A DNA stretch of 64,000 nt from Fasciolopsis buskii. Lineage: Eukaryota; Platyhelminthes; Trematoda; Plagiorchiida; Fasciolidae. Below are positions 24,081-36,025 of this stretch, in pieces. The stretch is taken from positions 64,415 through 128,414 of the forward strand of contig LUCM01001550.1 in the NCBI GenBank assembly GCA_008360955.1, given 5' to 3'. Each line of letters opens with the position of its first letter. The first letter of the stretch is position 1. The translations under genes were made by a program, and so were the position numbers. The notes under the pieces were generated by a model. That model made no database searches. It was not told the origin of the DNA and was given only the letters and a program-made list of their open reading frames with translations.

Positions 24081-27000
24081 AAGAAGAAAAATTACAGATC
24101 GATTTAGTCAAAGGCTTCGGCCACTCGTTAGTCACCGCTTGTTCAACTGTTCAGTCCCTACGTTTCGTTCGATTGTATGCATAGGACAAGGCAATTGATT
24201 CCCCAATTGTGCTCTGTTTCTGTTCAAAAAAAAACATTTTCCCATAGATAAAATTTTATCCGCAAATGGACGTTTCCGTTGAATATTTTGTTACTTTGTA
24301 CTGGCCCGATGAAAAAGTGGACTGATAAGAACCTTTGTGTCTACAGTTTGTTACAACCGTATGGATACATTCAGTAGTGAATTTGCAATGCGATAAGACA
24401 AAAAGTTGATGGTCTAGCGAGAAAACGATACATATTTTCCGGTCCATATACATGGATAAACTACGCTTTACTCTTTATATCTTACTGAAATTTTAAAGCT
24501 ATATTAGTGTGATTTATTACAAAATTTGCTAGAAACATTTTCAAATTTACCGTAGGAATAGTTCGCTCAAAACAACGATTAGCACGAACTGTATTTGGCA
24601 CAATTTACAAATGAATGGCAAGACTTGTGAATTTGGTGCAAAGTTTTACGTCCATCTCGATTGGTGATGATCAGACGCAAATTTCAGACGGATTGTACAC
24701 CTAAAGGACTACAGTGTAACAAACACAACGGAAACGGACTAGCCCAAAGTGTTTTGCCACCGTGGTGCCAAATAAAGTCTACTTTGCCAGTTGCATATAA
24801 GTGGCCGTTTCGACTAAGGGTCAGTTTTTCAAATTGGTACTTTCACTCTCGGTTAGGTTCATTCAAACGTCAATTTCGTTAAACCGATTCGGTTTGCGAT
24901 TAGGTTTCAAACATTCATGGGTTTCTCACAAGGATAAATTGTCTGAATATGGACCGATTTTGGCAAAACTATGATAGTTCCCTTGGAGAAGGCAAATGAC
25001 TTAGGTCTTTTGTTGCAGGAAGAAAAATTCAAAAAATACCACTTCTAACTCCATTCCATCTGGTACTACTAGCTGATTCGTAATAATTTTATTATTCTGT
25101 AAAGCTGGTGTTTTGTCAGAGTAATTTCTTCTTCCCATTTTTACTCGAAAAACTCGAGCATTCTGGCGAGATCATTAAATATTGTATTAACGCACAAGTA
25201 ATTTGTTTAAAATTCGAAGTCGTAGATCGAGAGCCGAACACTGGCGGGTTCAGATTTTAAGAGCCACTTATTTGGAAGAGATATTGGGTAAAACTGTGCA
25301 AAAATAGAAAGGCATGCCGTGCAGCGCAACAGCTACCGCTTCAAAATATCACCAGATATCAGACATCTTCCTATTCATCATGGGAACCACGTTCATCGCG
25401 GTAGAAGAAAGTGAACCTCCAAGGGCGAATTCGGTTTGATAGTGAACACTTCAGCTAAAAGAGATTTACATTCGGGAAAACTACAGAAATACCATGGCTG
25501 AAAGTTTGTCATGCTTGTAAACTAAAAAGCAAGTATACTGATAGGTTTTCGGAGTCCCATTAAACAAATTCGGTGGGATGAACTAAGTGGATTTTGTATG
25601 GTTGTTATAGGAACCAAATAAGATTTCTATAAGACTTCAAATTCACCCACCTGAATTCGAATCAAAATTCCTCTGTCTTCGCAGGACAATGATTATTCAA
25701 ACTCAGTGGGAACGTTAAGGTAGGATGGAGAACAAATTTAGACTTTTAATTGTAAGTTAACTATATAAATGAGGGATTCTCGCAAACGTGGATAAATCAT
25801 GGTCGGTCTCTTTGAATAGTTGTCATTTATAGTTCATCAAATCCAGGAACCGATTGGTAGGGGACAGTCAGTCGGTGTGTGCTTCACTTGTGGGATCATT
25901 CTGGAGCTTTTATAGGGCAATGTCTTATTGAAAGATTTAGAAATTCCCGAGTGAAACATTAGAAACCGTAGCACAGGACAAGTCCATTTTCGGTGCTTCA
26001 CAAATCGGTTGCTACATAAGGTCTTATAAATAATGGATGTAGGCTGGAAGACACATGGCATGCGTATCCGATTCCAAAAGAGATCCACGCGATATCCAAC
26101 GGAACTGCAACCCGGCTCATGATGGTACACAATTTAATTTGGAAATGGAATCCTTAGACGGATACTCATTCTCATATATATTTGCATCTCATCGTCAAAA
26201 TGGCTTGCTTTAATGATTAGCTTATAATAGGAGTACTCGGATAGGACAAGACAGGAACTGCCAAAGTTCAGTCAGGACAAATCAGAAAAAAACTTCATCC
26301 AGTGTTTGGTAAACAAAGGCGCGGTGATATTCGTCTCATACACAAATTAAAATGAAATGATACGGGATAGACGAACATTTTCACGGAACGGGTTTTCTGA
26401 GTGATTCAACCGCAAAACCATGGGAGTTAACAGAAATAAATCTCGTTTTCGAACACTCAGAAAAATGCCTTACATTAAATTGCTTCTTTGAGAAATCGTA
26501 ACTTATTTTGATTAGACGGTTTTAAGCGGAAATAAGGAGTGTGCATTTTGCTGCTTAACATCTTACGTTCCAGAGACATTTAGAGTTCTTAATTTTAGTA
26601 TCGACGTGAAGCATTTTTCTAAGTTCACTTAAAATTAGTCTGGAAAGGATTCATTTGATTTGACATTGTAGCTTTTTGTATGTTGCTACTCATAAGTAGC
26701 ACACTCCGGATATTTAAAATGGTTTTGAAATTCAAGCACTTAACTGGGAGCCTTTGATGACAGTTACCAGATTATTAGATTTCTCCATGCAAATGTCAAA
26801 TGGCTACTGTTCTGAGAAATCCCTAGTGACAACGCAATTCACACTTGATGCGCTTAAGAAACACGTGTTGTTCACCAAACTTCGAGAGATGTACAATGGA
26901 ATTGCTTCAAAAATATCCTTGTAATACTCTCGACATGAGTCAAATTCCGCACGCTTAATGTGACACCAACTATCGATTTATCTATGCATCTATTTACTTA

Positions 27001-30000
27001 TCTGTCTGTCTACCTAAGCATCCATTTTCTTTTCTATCTATCTACCTCTCTATCCACCCCTTTATCTATCTGTTTCTGTCTGTCTGTCCACTAGTTTTGA
27101 TGAGCCTATCATCCCAACGATATGTCTACAGGTGTCTGAGTTCGTTAGCCAATCAAAATGTTCTATGCCATTTCAGTTTCGTGGGGTGGGTAAAAATATA
27201 GTTGGGAACTGAAATCCGACGTTAAGTCACTGGGCCAGTATCCATGCTCAGATACATGTACGAGAGGAAAGAAAAATGCAGACTTTGGTACATAACACTA
27301 TGCTGTAAAAGACGTTTTCAAGTAATAGAAAGTAACAAAGAAAAACATGAAAGTAAAAGTGAAAATATTCATTAGAATTTTCCTTGACCGTGGTGTAACT
27401 GAAAGGCGCTGTCACATTCGACTGAATCATATTGGTTTCCGTCATCCCTAGGTTTTCCGAGCCATTTATCTTCATTATTTACTCATTCACTGGTCGTGTT
27501 TTAGTTGATTTATATCCGATCTTTTTTTTCGGACCTCGATGTTTTTCTGACTTCCACCTGCAAATCTTTCATGCATGCACTAGTACGTGCATGCCTTCTC
27601 AGTTGGGAAGTGAACTGACAACCTAGTCACTATCGGCTTACCTGATATATGTGAGAACCGAAGGTGTATGGCACAGTAATCTAGATACTATCCATCATTT
27701 TTCGTCGCAACTGTCGTGAATAAACCCTAGCAATTTAAGTGACTCCTATGGGACCAATGTACTAGTATCGTGAATTTTTAAGTGATGGTTGCACTTATTT
27801 TCAGGGTCAGGTTGATTTTGCCAAAGAAAGCATTCGATCTGCATACCGAATACAACCTCGATTGGGCCAGAGGCAATCCGGTTTCTGTCTGCTCGGACCA
27901 TATTTCATGCTCCTTGTCCTTGCGGTGGTTTACATTACTCATTCGCTGTGTTCTATTTAATTAGAAAAATAATGGATAGGATTTTTTAATGATTCGTTAT
28001 TTAGCGTTATCGGAAATCAACGTTAAATTCAGTAGGTAAAAGCAATATGTGCACATGGGCGAACATGCTTGTTTTTCGTCTTCTGACGGTATGCGACCTG
28101 ACAGATCGGAAATGAGATCCTCTTGAAGGCATAGCATAGCTGCCATTCGTGTCCAAAAGGAATCTACCATGGTTAAGATTAAAAATGTACAGGCGTTAGT
28201 GGAAATTGTTTTGTCTCTTTTTTGGTCTGGATTTTTGGCGACGCGTACAAACACGAAATGATTAAGAGTCAAAATAAGGCTTTATGATTTACACGATAGC
28301 TTAAAGGGGGAAATGGTTCATCAAGCCAGATGGATTTTGCACACCGGTTACCAGCTACGTGTTACATTCCAAGATGACTGACAACATGCTTGCAGCAGGC
28401 AGCGAGGTTTCGAGCACATCTTTTTCTGCCTAGTTGTTTGCAATATCGGAAGATTTGTCATGTTGCTCAGAGGACTCACCAAGACTAAACCACCCGTACA
28501 ATGCTCGCGTGGTTTTCACCGGTGAAATTAGACGTTAATGTCGTTTTGGGAAATGTGTCCAAATTCAATTGTTTGACCCAGTCAGTCCTATTTAACAACT
28601 ACTCAAATCTCAAGATCATTCGAAGAGAGAGATTACTTCGTGAAGCGATCCACGCGGAAGGCAAATTCTATAAACGAAATGCTGAAGAATTCGTTTTTCG
28701 ATGGGCAACGTCGATTTTCCGACAATATAGTTTTCTCGGTGAACATGAGTTGTGAAGCACCGACTTTTCAGTACACCCCCCAGTTCAGCTAACTGAGACG
28801 TCTCGTGCAATTGCCTACTTTTTACACACGAATAATTTAATGCAGCGCAAGTGTAAACATCAGGGATCTTAAGTAAAATGTACAAACAGGTACCAACCCA
28901 AATTGGATTCCCTCAAAATGCGTAGAAGAAAGTGCTTGTCCCCAATATGGACACCAATATATATCGGAACAAATAAGGTAAACATTTTGCGGATTGTTGA
29001 GTCGTGTTGTACACTGTTTGCATCTATAAACGTCCTACGGTAATAAAAGTTGAAATTTATAATTTTTACCATAAGCTTATTTTTAAGAAATGAAAAAGCT
29101 TATCACACTCGCCATTGTAAAGACTTGGAACAAATATCAAAAAACGAAGTGTTTACATTCCCTAAAAGAAATCGAACAATCATCTATTTCCTTCGGATGA
29201 TTTTACCACTGACTTATGCTTTTCTCGAATCTATCATCCAGGCGATCGAATTTTAAGATTCCCGTTTGCCTGGAGTTTTTCGTTCAAGATACCTCACAAA
29301 AATATATTCTATGTGACTTTACCAACAGGGAGTCGATTTGTATAACAGTGCCACAGCTTTGGGTCTCCTCTAATGATTGTCTTTTGAGGTAGCCATCACT
29401 TCCTTATATCTGTAAATGCTCATCTATTCACATTTTATTATTTCGAAATTCCTCCGTTTAGTAGTATAGTAAGTTCTGAAGTAAGTCGAGAAATCTCGAT
29501 GAATGAGGTCTCAAGTTCTGGATTATTTTCTCCGTATGGGGTCTACTGTGGGAGAGCAGAGCACTTAAGCCCCCATTAAACCAGCATCCACAGTTCAGAT
29601 CCCATTTCGGGCTATGTGAGTGGTTCCTATCTAGGGGCAAGGCACTTCCATGATTTTGCGAGTCATGGTTTGACCACTGGTGCTGCAAGGTGGGCCATTT
29701 AATAAATCGCAATGAATCATCTACTACCAACGGCAAAGTAGTCAAAATCTAAATCACTGTTTGTAATATTTTCTCATTCTCTGCAGAGAACCCATCCACA
29801 GCGATCGATCACCCACCCGGTGACCTACAAAATCCAGTGAAGGATAGGGACAATACTTGAAGTGGAATTTATATTCAATACGGCATAGAAACAGTCTATT
29901 TGGAAAGCGAAATGTTTAAGACGTTCAGTTGACAAACGTTTGTCTCGGTCCGCCCTGTGATCACCGGCAAGATGAATACGAAATGTAGGTGATTCCACAT

Positions 30001-30800
30001 CATAGCTTCCCTGTTTTCCAAACGGTTATTTGGCTATCGCTTCTAATTGGTGAATTCCTTGAAAAATGTCCGAAAAATGAACCTTCGATTTCCTTTTCAA
30101 GATATCAGATTCCCTAGGTTTTTCGGGATTCACACTTTTCTAGCTTTATTCTGGGTAATCTTTGCATGAAATCACATTGGTTATTCTATTATTTATGGTT
30201 TCCGGTCAAACAGTCGCACTGGTTATCTCAGGACTTATCTTTTTCCAGGACTACAGAGAAATGCAAAACAATCTAGGCTAAACGTTGTTGTATAAGTTTA
30301 TACATTCCAATGCATCCATGACCCGATCTATGTCCGTCTACATTGACCTATTCAGAAAGTATCAGGTACCATATTTTGACGCAGTCCTTGACACATCTGA
30401 TGGACTGTAGCCACTGTATGGATCACTTACTTTTGCGTTCAACTACCTAGTGCTTCCAAAGCGGTTCAAACGTATCGGGATAGGCAAATTCACAATTCCT
30501 GAGGTTTTTGTAGTTACAAGTTCTATTCACCAACTCTGTGTAACATAGGCAGACACACACACACAATAAAGTGGCAAGGCCTGTCGTGACATGTAAGGAG
30601 AGACATAAATGACCTAATCATCCTATTCTATTTATCGAATAAAGTTTCACTCTCCGCTGATTCTGAAGTCTTACAAACTGCAACGTGATGTTTGGAACCT
30701 AACTGTTAGCGTAAATTGTTTTTTGACAGTTTGCCTACATCCTTCGTGGACGTAATGTGTTTGATACTCAACGGGATATATTCCTTTTTCGTTACCTTTT
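24081..30800. other. Presumed intergenic or 5' intronic sequence, no assigned gene
   Basis: AT-rich sequence with many short open frames and no convincing exon pair. A degenerate TCTA/TCTG repeat is at 26.97-27.09 kb. The 29.46-29.75 kb segment is relatively GC-rich, with a B-box-like GTTCAGATCCC, and may be another diverged short repeat, but I saw no second copy in the window. Confidence 0.4.
26971..27092. repeat. Degenerate tetranucleotide repeat (TCTA/TCTG)n
   Basis: About 120 bases of imperfect TCTA, TCTG and CTAC units broken by CCATT and CCACCC segments. Confidence 0.8.
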
Positions 30801-31186
30801 CTATTTGCATCTCCTGATTTGTTGATATCGTTTGTCATATCCGACCTAGCTTCCACGACAACTGAAAGAAACAGTGTTGTGCGCGTTTTGTTTTAATTTT
30901 TGATCTGATTGATCAAAGTTAAAAGCACTCACCAACCCGTGAAGTACTGAGTGGAGGCGATTAGAGGTTGAAATTTGGTGAGTCGAACATCGTGCTCGCT
31001 AGGATATTCGGTCTGTTCCTCGACAACTTTGAACTCGATTATCAAGAAATATTGCAATTGATTGGATTTTGCAGCAATGAAAAACTGTTTACTCACGATC
31101 AATGGTTCAACCGGAATCCAGTGTGTCAATACTGAGAGATTAGCGACTAAGATGGCAAGCCAGCTTCTGCATACTTTACTGCTCAT
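30801..31186 (-). CDS. Candidate two-exon gene start, unassigned, frame uncertain
   Basis: On the minus strand an ATG at 31,186 opens an 85-codon frame beginning MSSKVCRSWLAILVANLSVL, a plausible signal peptide or membrane anchor, and reaching a good GTGAGT donor at about 30,928-30,933. A strong acceptor (TGTTTCTTTCAG) follows about 70 bases on. A second exon reading VVVEARSDMTNDINK ends at AAAAG before GTAACG near 30,801. The intron would be short, as is common in flatworms. The problem is phase: joining at these exact sites puts a stop a few codons into exon 2, and only a poorer donor (GTTGGT) keeps the frame. It could be a pseudogene, an assembly indel or a coincidence. The product is not recognised. 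Confidence 0.3.
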
Positions 31187-31678
31187 AATTCTTTAGTTAC
31201 ATTAAATTCAATGGGACCATTAGCAATTAAATAAAGGAATTACGATGGATGAATGAAATGAATAAACCAGAAGTGGAATAAGAGGTGCACACTTCTGATT
31301 CAGACCGAACTCTGTGCGAAACTAACGAGTATCATTCACCTAATGGCGGCTCCTTGGAAAAGTGAGGAATGTGCGACGGGGATTTTGGCGTTTGAACCAA
31401 TTGTTTTTGGGCGCTTAAGGACGAACCGTATAATGTGATGCTCACAGCTTCCCTAGAAGGGAGGATAGAACAAGTAGGCAACCTTGTCGTATGCGTTTTA
31501 AACTCTGAAGATCGGGCTGAACATTTTCGTCGCACTGACCGAGTGATGTGCCTCAACCAGGGGTGAAGAAACTGCAGCGATAAGTGTTTAGATTTTCCCA
31601 GTGCTCATCCAAACCAGACGATGGCCACCACCGACCGGCTCGGGCAAGTGTCTAATTTTGCGGTCAGCATACACAGTT

Positions 31679-31704
31679 TTACACACACACACACACACAC
31701 ACAG
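31679..31704. repeat. (CA)n microsatellite
   Basis: Twelve or so CA units directly after TTTTA. Confidence 0.9.
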
Positions 31705-31739
31705 AAGTGAAAGACCATACACGGAAATGTGATAGTGAA

Positions 31740-31967
31740 TCATCAACTAGTAAGCACAAGATATGTTGGATTTGAACTTTAAGCTTAGCAAGAAACAGCG
31801 TTTTATCTATTGCTTTTGCTTCTTTAAACGGCAATGAGACCTTGATTTCTTGTGGAAACCCATTTTTTAAACTCTTTTCTTCATCAAGTTTCATTGTTTT
31901 GGCTCTAGGGTGGACAGTGACTAATTCCAATTCTTCTATAACGCCGAACGTGCAAATGTATCGGGAT
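31740..31967 (-). CDS. Possible isolated coding exon, unassigned
   Basis: After an acceptor-like CTCTCTGACTGACAG, the minus strand stays open for over 70 codons in a Lys/Glu/Leu-rich frame (for example KTMKLDEEKSLKNG, LPFKEAKAIDKTLF). A clear donor at the other end is missing and the frame runs on into a CA repeat. The composition is protein-like, but chance cannot be excluded. It sits upstream of, and on the same strand as, the 30.8-31.2 kb candidate. Confidence 0.2.
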
Positions 31968-33119
31968 CTGTCAGTCAGAGAGTGATTTAGATTCTACTTA
32001 ATTTTATTTGTAACCAAACTGCAGAAAGCTCTGTGTTGATCATCCTAAGTGTCCTTCTGTGCAAGGAAAACGGAACAAAACCATCGGTTTGACTAATAGG
32101 AATTGCAGCCACGAAGGCTTTTCAGTTCATTATTTCCTTCTCCAATTTACACCGGATGTTTCGATGGTTGATGATGAGAGTATTATTATGGCCGTTTGTA
32201 TATGTGTTACAAAGAATATTCTCTCTATCGTCGGTGCTTTGAGCATTGGATTACACAGTGCGTCATTACGCGCCCACGTGCAATCCGTGTGAACACTAAA
32301 GGTTCCTACTTTCTACCTACTCAGAAAAGAAAAATCAACCTAGTAACGCACCTTATTCTTGTTCAGAGTTAGATTTGGACTACAAGTACGCAACTTTTCC
32401 ACTCATGGCTAAATCACTTCTTTCACCCATCGTAATCCCTAATTTAGTCGATAATGTTGACATTTAATTCAATGCAATTGAAGGAATACGGATCATGGAG
32501 AATGAGCTCTATAGGACCGGTTATTCAGAAGTTGAATTCTCAAAGTAATATACCATTCGGTTATGTAGTCAGTTTGAAGTTGTATAGTTTTGTTTTCCCC
32601 AATGACGTTGCTTCATTTAGAAGTAATCCACTTTTCAATTTGAATAAGCTATTCGTGCATAAAAATAATTTTCATTAACTATTTCCATTCGTAAAAGTTC
32701 ATGATTTCACTTCGAATTAATTCAACAACTTGGCATTAAAACTACTTTTGCTTAGGTCAACCAGATTTCACAGACCGGAGCGCATGACCAACAAGGAATT
32801 AAGTAGCTAAGTCACATCGGAACCAATATGTACGGCCGTGATAAACTTACATTGCCAGTTTCTCGTAGTCACTTGAGAAAGCACTGCCAGTTATACAGTG
32901 ATTTTACCTTTCTGCACTATTGTTTAAATACGAGCAGTCGGTGTCACTGCATTGCCACCGGTACGTATCATTTGCTATCACATGCGTAAAGTCCGCGTGA
33001 GCTGATCAATCGACCGCAAATTATTGCTTAACGCGGAACATCGCATAATGCCCGAAATCACTGCAGTTCGACAAAGCAATCGAGGAAATATCCCATAGAA
33101 ATTTGTTAGCGGAATTCAA

Positions 33120-33420
33120 GGCTCATTGCACTTCGAAAATGACAATTTACGTATTACCTGAATGTTATCCTACCGCAAGTGGATTCCCACAAAGTTCGGT
33201 AATGCAGTCGTAGCACGAGTTGATCTAACTGGACAGTCAATCATCATACTAGTCTTTTGGTCTGATTTATGCAGATGACGTGAAACAATTTTGCACATTC
33301 AACCTTCGGCACAACGTGGTATGTTGCTTCAGCTTGATTAATACGATGGTATTCATAGATAGCCATCAATTCTTTCAAAATGGCCTCGTTCAGGGAATTT
33401 GAAGCAGTCCACTTCTTCTA
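33120..33420 (+). mobile_element. Decayed CR1/jockey-type LINE reverse transcriptase fragment
   Basis: In one frame SGFPQSSVMQS (33,178 on) corresponds to the SGVPQGSVLGP motif of non-LTR reverse transcriptases. YADDVKQF (33,268 on) corresponds to the catalytic FADDxK motif, about 30 codons later in the same frame, which is the normal spacing. Three stop codons lie between them. The two catalytic aspartates are still present, but flanking domains are unrecognisable. It is an old, 5'- and 3'-truncated relic. Confidence 0.5.
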
Positions 33421-34459
33421 GGAAAGTCAGGGTACGAAAAGTCACCGAGGTGGAAAAATATGTACTTCCGTTATCTAGACAGCTAATCGGCGAGATTCAT
33501 GCGTGAACTATTGTGTAGAAATTCGAGAAGATCCTCGAATTGTGATTGGTTCCTTGAAAAACCTCCGTACAGATTTGCAAGCTTATGCTGCCAGGAAATA
33601 ATACTGAGTACGACATACGGTGCTTCGTTAGTTTTCCGATATGGCCTTCACAAAGCTGTTTACCCATCGCGATCCTTCGTGATTCGAACATGGTTAGCCC
33701 GTGAAACACTCGTAAACTGGCAATAAAACGGTTAAGCTGTCATTTAACAGAACTCGCCGTTGAACTTCAGGAGATCGATGATACAAACTAGTGGTCGCTA
33801 TTGCAGAATTTTTTGATCATTTATCGAAAGGACTGCCAAAACCTCTTATGCCGTTATTGTGTTCAGCCGACCAGCTTCGGGCGCACGTTTTGAATGAAGC
33901 GTTTGCCTAATGAAATATCCATCCCAACGCAAGAAACTAAGTTGCGTTACATATTAGTTCTAACTAGATTAGGAAATTCCTATTTCATAGATACTTTATT
34001 CATGGTAATTTCGCTTTCTGTCTGTTGATTTCTTTGGGCAGGCCTAATGACGGCACATGTCGTTGTTCGTACCTATTCATATGCAAAGGTACACAAATTG
34101 CAGGTCCACGAATTAGGCAGTTTTACAAGTGTACCGTAATTTAGAGAAGAACCACTGGAGTTCAGCTGTCGGTTTGCCGATAAAGAAAGGTTTCCGATAG
34201 AAGATTTTATTACCAAACTATGCATTTGAAAGTCAAACGTTAGAATAAAGTGTCGCCGTTAAAGATCATAGTGTATCTAATAATTACGATCCACTGGCAG
34301 TTATGCAAATAACTAGTATTTACTCATCCACAAGGAACAACGAAATCATTTGATGCGAATTTCTTCAAACTGTAATATCATTGTCTTTGGTGTGTAAGTT
34401 CGTATTCGTTCATATTTCACTAGCTTTTGTTAATATGACAAAGGTGTACATCCCCAGGG

Positions 34460-34572
34460 GTAACGCAACAGCTACCGCCCCCAGGTATGGAAGCTATTCC
34501 GCGGTGGAAGGATTCGAACAAGCGAACTTCACATTTAAAGATCACGAGTTAAACTCACGAAACAATTAACAG
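34460..34572 (-). repeat. SINE-like family B, copy 2 (diverged)
   Basis: On the minus strand GAAGTTCGCTTGTTCGAATCC and TTCCACCGCGG reproduce the B-box segment of the family, preceded by TCGTGATCTTTAAATGTG in the anticodon-arm position. The tail after the B-box has drifted beyond recognition. Confidence 0.5.
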
Positions 34573-34767
34573 AGAATCAATGTGGGGCTCATCGGAATAA
34601 GTAGCAAGCGACAATTTTCTCACATTTCCGATTCTCAGATGAAGGAAAGTATTGAAAGCAGATAAATGAAAGAAAATGGGCAGATGTGTGTTCGGAATGG
34701 TAGAAGACCTGCAAGACCAGTCAGTGTTTTAGGAAAGACTTGTTTTTTTTTACTAACGAAGTGGCAA

Positions 34768-34872
34768 CTCCAATGCACGTACAACAACCACGGGAACAAC
34801 AACAAAAACAACTACCACCACTACTGCTACTACTAACAACAACACTACTACCAGTAGTGTTGTCCCTATTAC
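34768..34872. repeat. CAA/CTA trinucleotide-rich tract with a perfect hairpin
   Basis: Imperfect ACA and ACT triplets end in an 11-bp perfect stem with a 3-base loop (ACAACACTACT / AGTAGTGTTGT at 34,839-34,863). There is no T-run or coding context to suggest a terminator. Confidence 0.7.
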
Positions 34873-35789
34873 TGTTACTAATGATCTTATTCACGTTACT
34901 GTAAAATGGTGCTAATATTCAGAAAACAACTGATTCTACTGCTTGTCATTACGCTTCTGTAATCTTTACAGAAGTAACATTTTTGGATTCATTGGTAAAG
35001 GCGACTGAAAATTAGCGTGTGTGGTTGTTAGTGGAACAATTACCGTTTTTTGCATTCCATACGATTTCCCATATTAACTCAGGAGCACCAAAACAATTAT
35101 TCGGAAGTACGTCAAAACTGTTCGGAAATGTCATTCAGCTGGTTTACTAAGACCTCGTTCGCACAGCTTTGAAACCGGACCCATTTAACTTGAGCACATT
35201 TGTGCGTGCCTACTGCAATTTGGCTTAATTATCGGTGCAAAGGTCCACAATCTATTAGGGGGAACTGCTCTGGCGAGGTCTTGTGAACAAGAGGTGTGTT
35301 CCTTCCCCATTCCGAATACCTTCCACACACATCCGAATAATTCTGACGTGATTTCCGAATACCTGCGAGAATGGTTTGGGGGTATTTTACCCAGCAGTAA
35401 AAAGCTACTTTACTCACCGAACCGCCGGCTCAGTTAAGTAGGTTACTTGAGAAGCGTTGAAAACGTTGTTCGATGTTCGTCTATTTATATTATAAATTGT
35501 AAAACTTTCATCAATCTATCGCTACCTCATGTTGTGTCACGCGATGTACGCGAGAGGATAAATTAGGCTTTTGAAATCAAAGTTCAGTTTTTTGTACAGT
35601 GTTACAGGGCTCCCTTGTCACTCGGCTGAGTGAATACATTTTTTAGATGTTGGGAAATCAGTGCCCTTGGTTGGCTCATGACACGACAAAAGCGATGACA
35701 ACTAATCAGCTTCTCAACGAGTGAGAATTTAGGTCACTGAGTTTGAGTTCGCTAGTTCCTGCCACAAGATAATTCAATTCATTGGTGGA

Positions 35790-36025
35790 TTGGGCTCGAT
35801 CTACTTGCTGGTGGGGTATTATTATCCTAGATCCCTCGCCAGCGGCGGCCATGCGAATAAGGTCGTGGCGTTCGGACTTGAAGTTCGCGGGTTCGAATCC
35901 TCCCACCACCGGTCAACTTCCTTTCATAGCAGCCATTTGCTGGCCGCGACCGCTTCTTGAAAAATGATGTGCATTGTGATCTTACTAATAAACAGACAGT
36001 AGGAGATAAGAGATTTACATGCATG
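35790..36025 (+). repeat. SINE-like family B, copy 3 (best copy)
   Basis: The sequence GCGAATAAGGTCGTGGCGTT, then a perfect B-box (GGTTCGAATCC at 35,890-35,900), CCCACCACCGG, a GGCCGCGACC block and a TTCTTGAAAAATGATG block lead to a GATAAGAGATTTACATGCAT end. It is the longest and most regular of four copies and the best template for a family consensus. Confidence 0.7.

Noticed and set aside
28616..28755. Lys/Arg/Glu-rich plus-strand frame (IRRERLLREAIHAEGKFYKRNAEEF)
   Set aside because: Looks helical and loosely like small ciliary proteins, but is short, isolated and has no donor.
29458..29745. 95-codon minus-strand frame in a GC-richer block with a B-box-like GTTCAGATCCC
   Set aside because: No second copy in the window and no family; kept only as a note in the intergenic entry.
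34839..34863. Perfect 11-bp hairpin as a transcription terminator
   Set aside because: It arises from ACT/ACA triplet repeats and has no T-run or upstream gene; intrinsic terminators are not expected in this genome.
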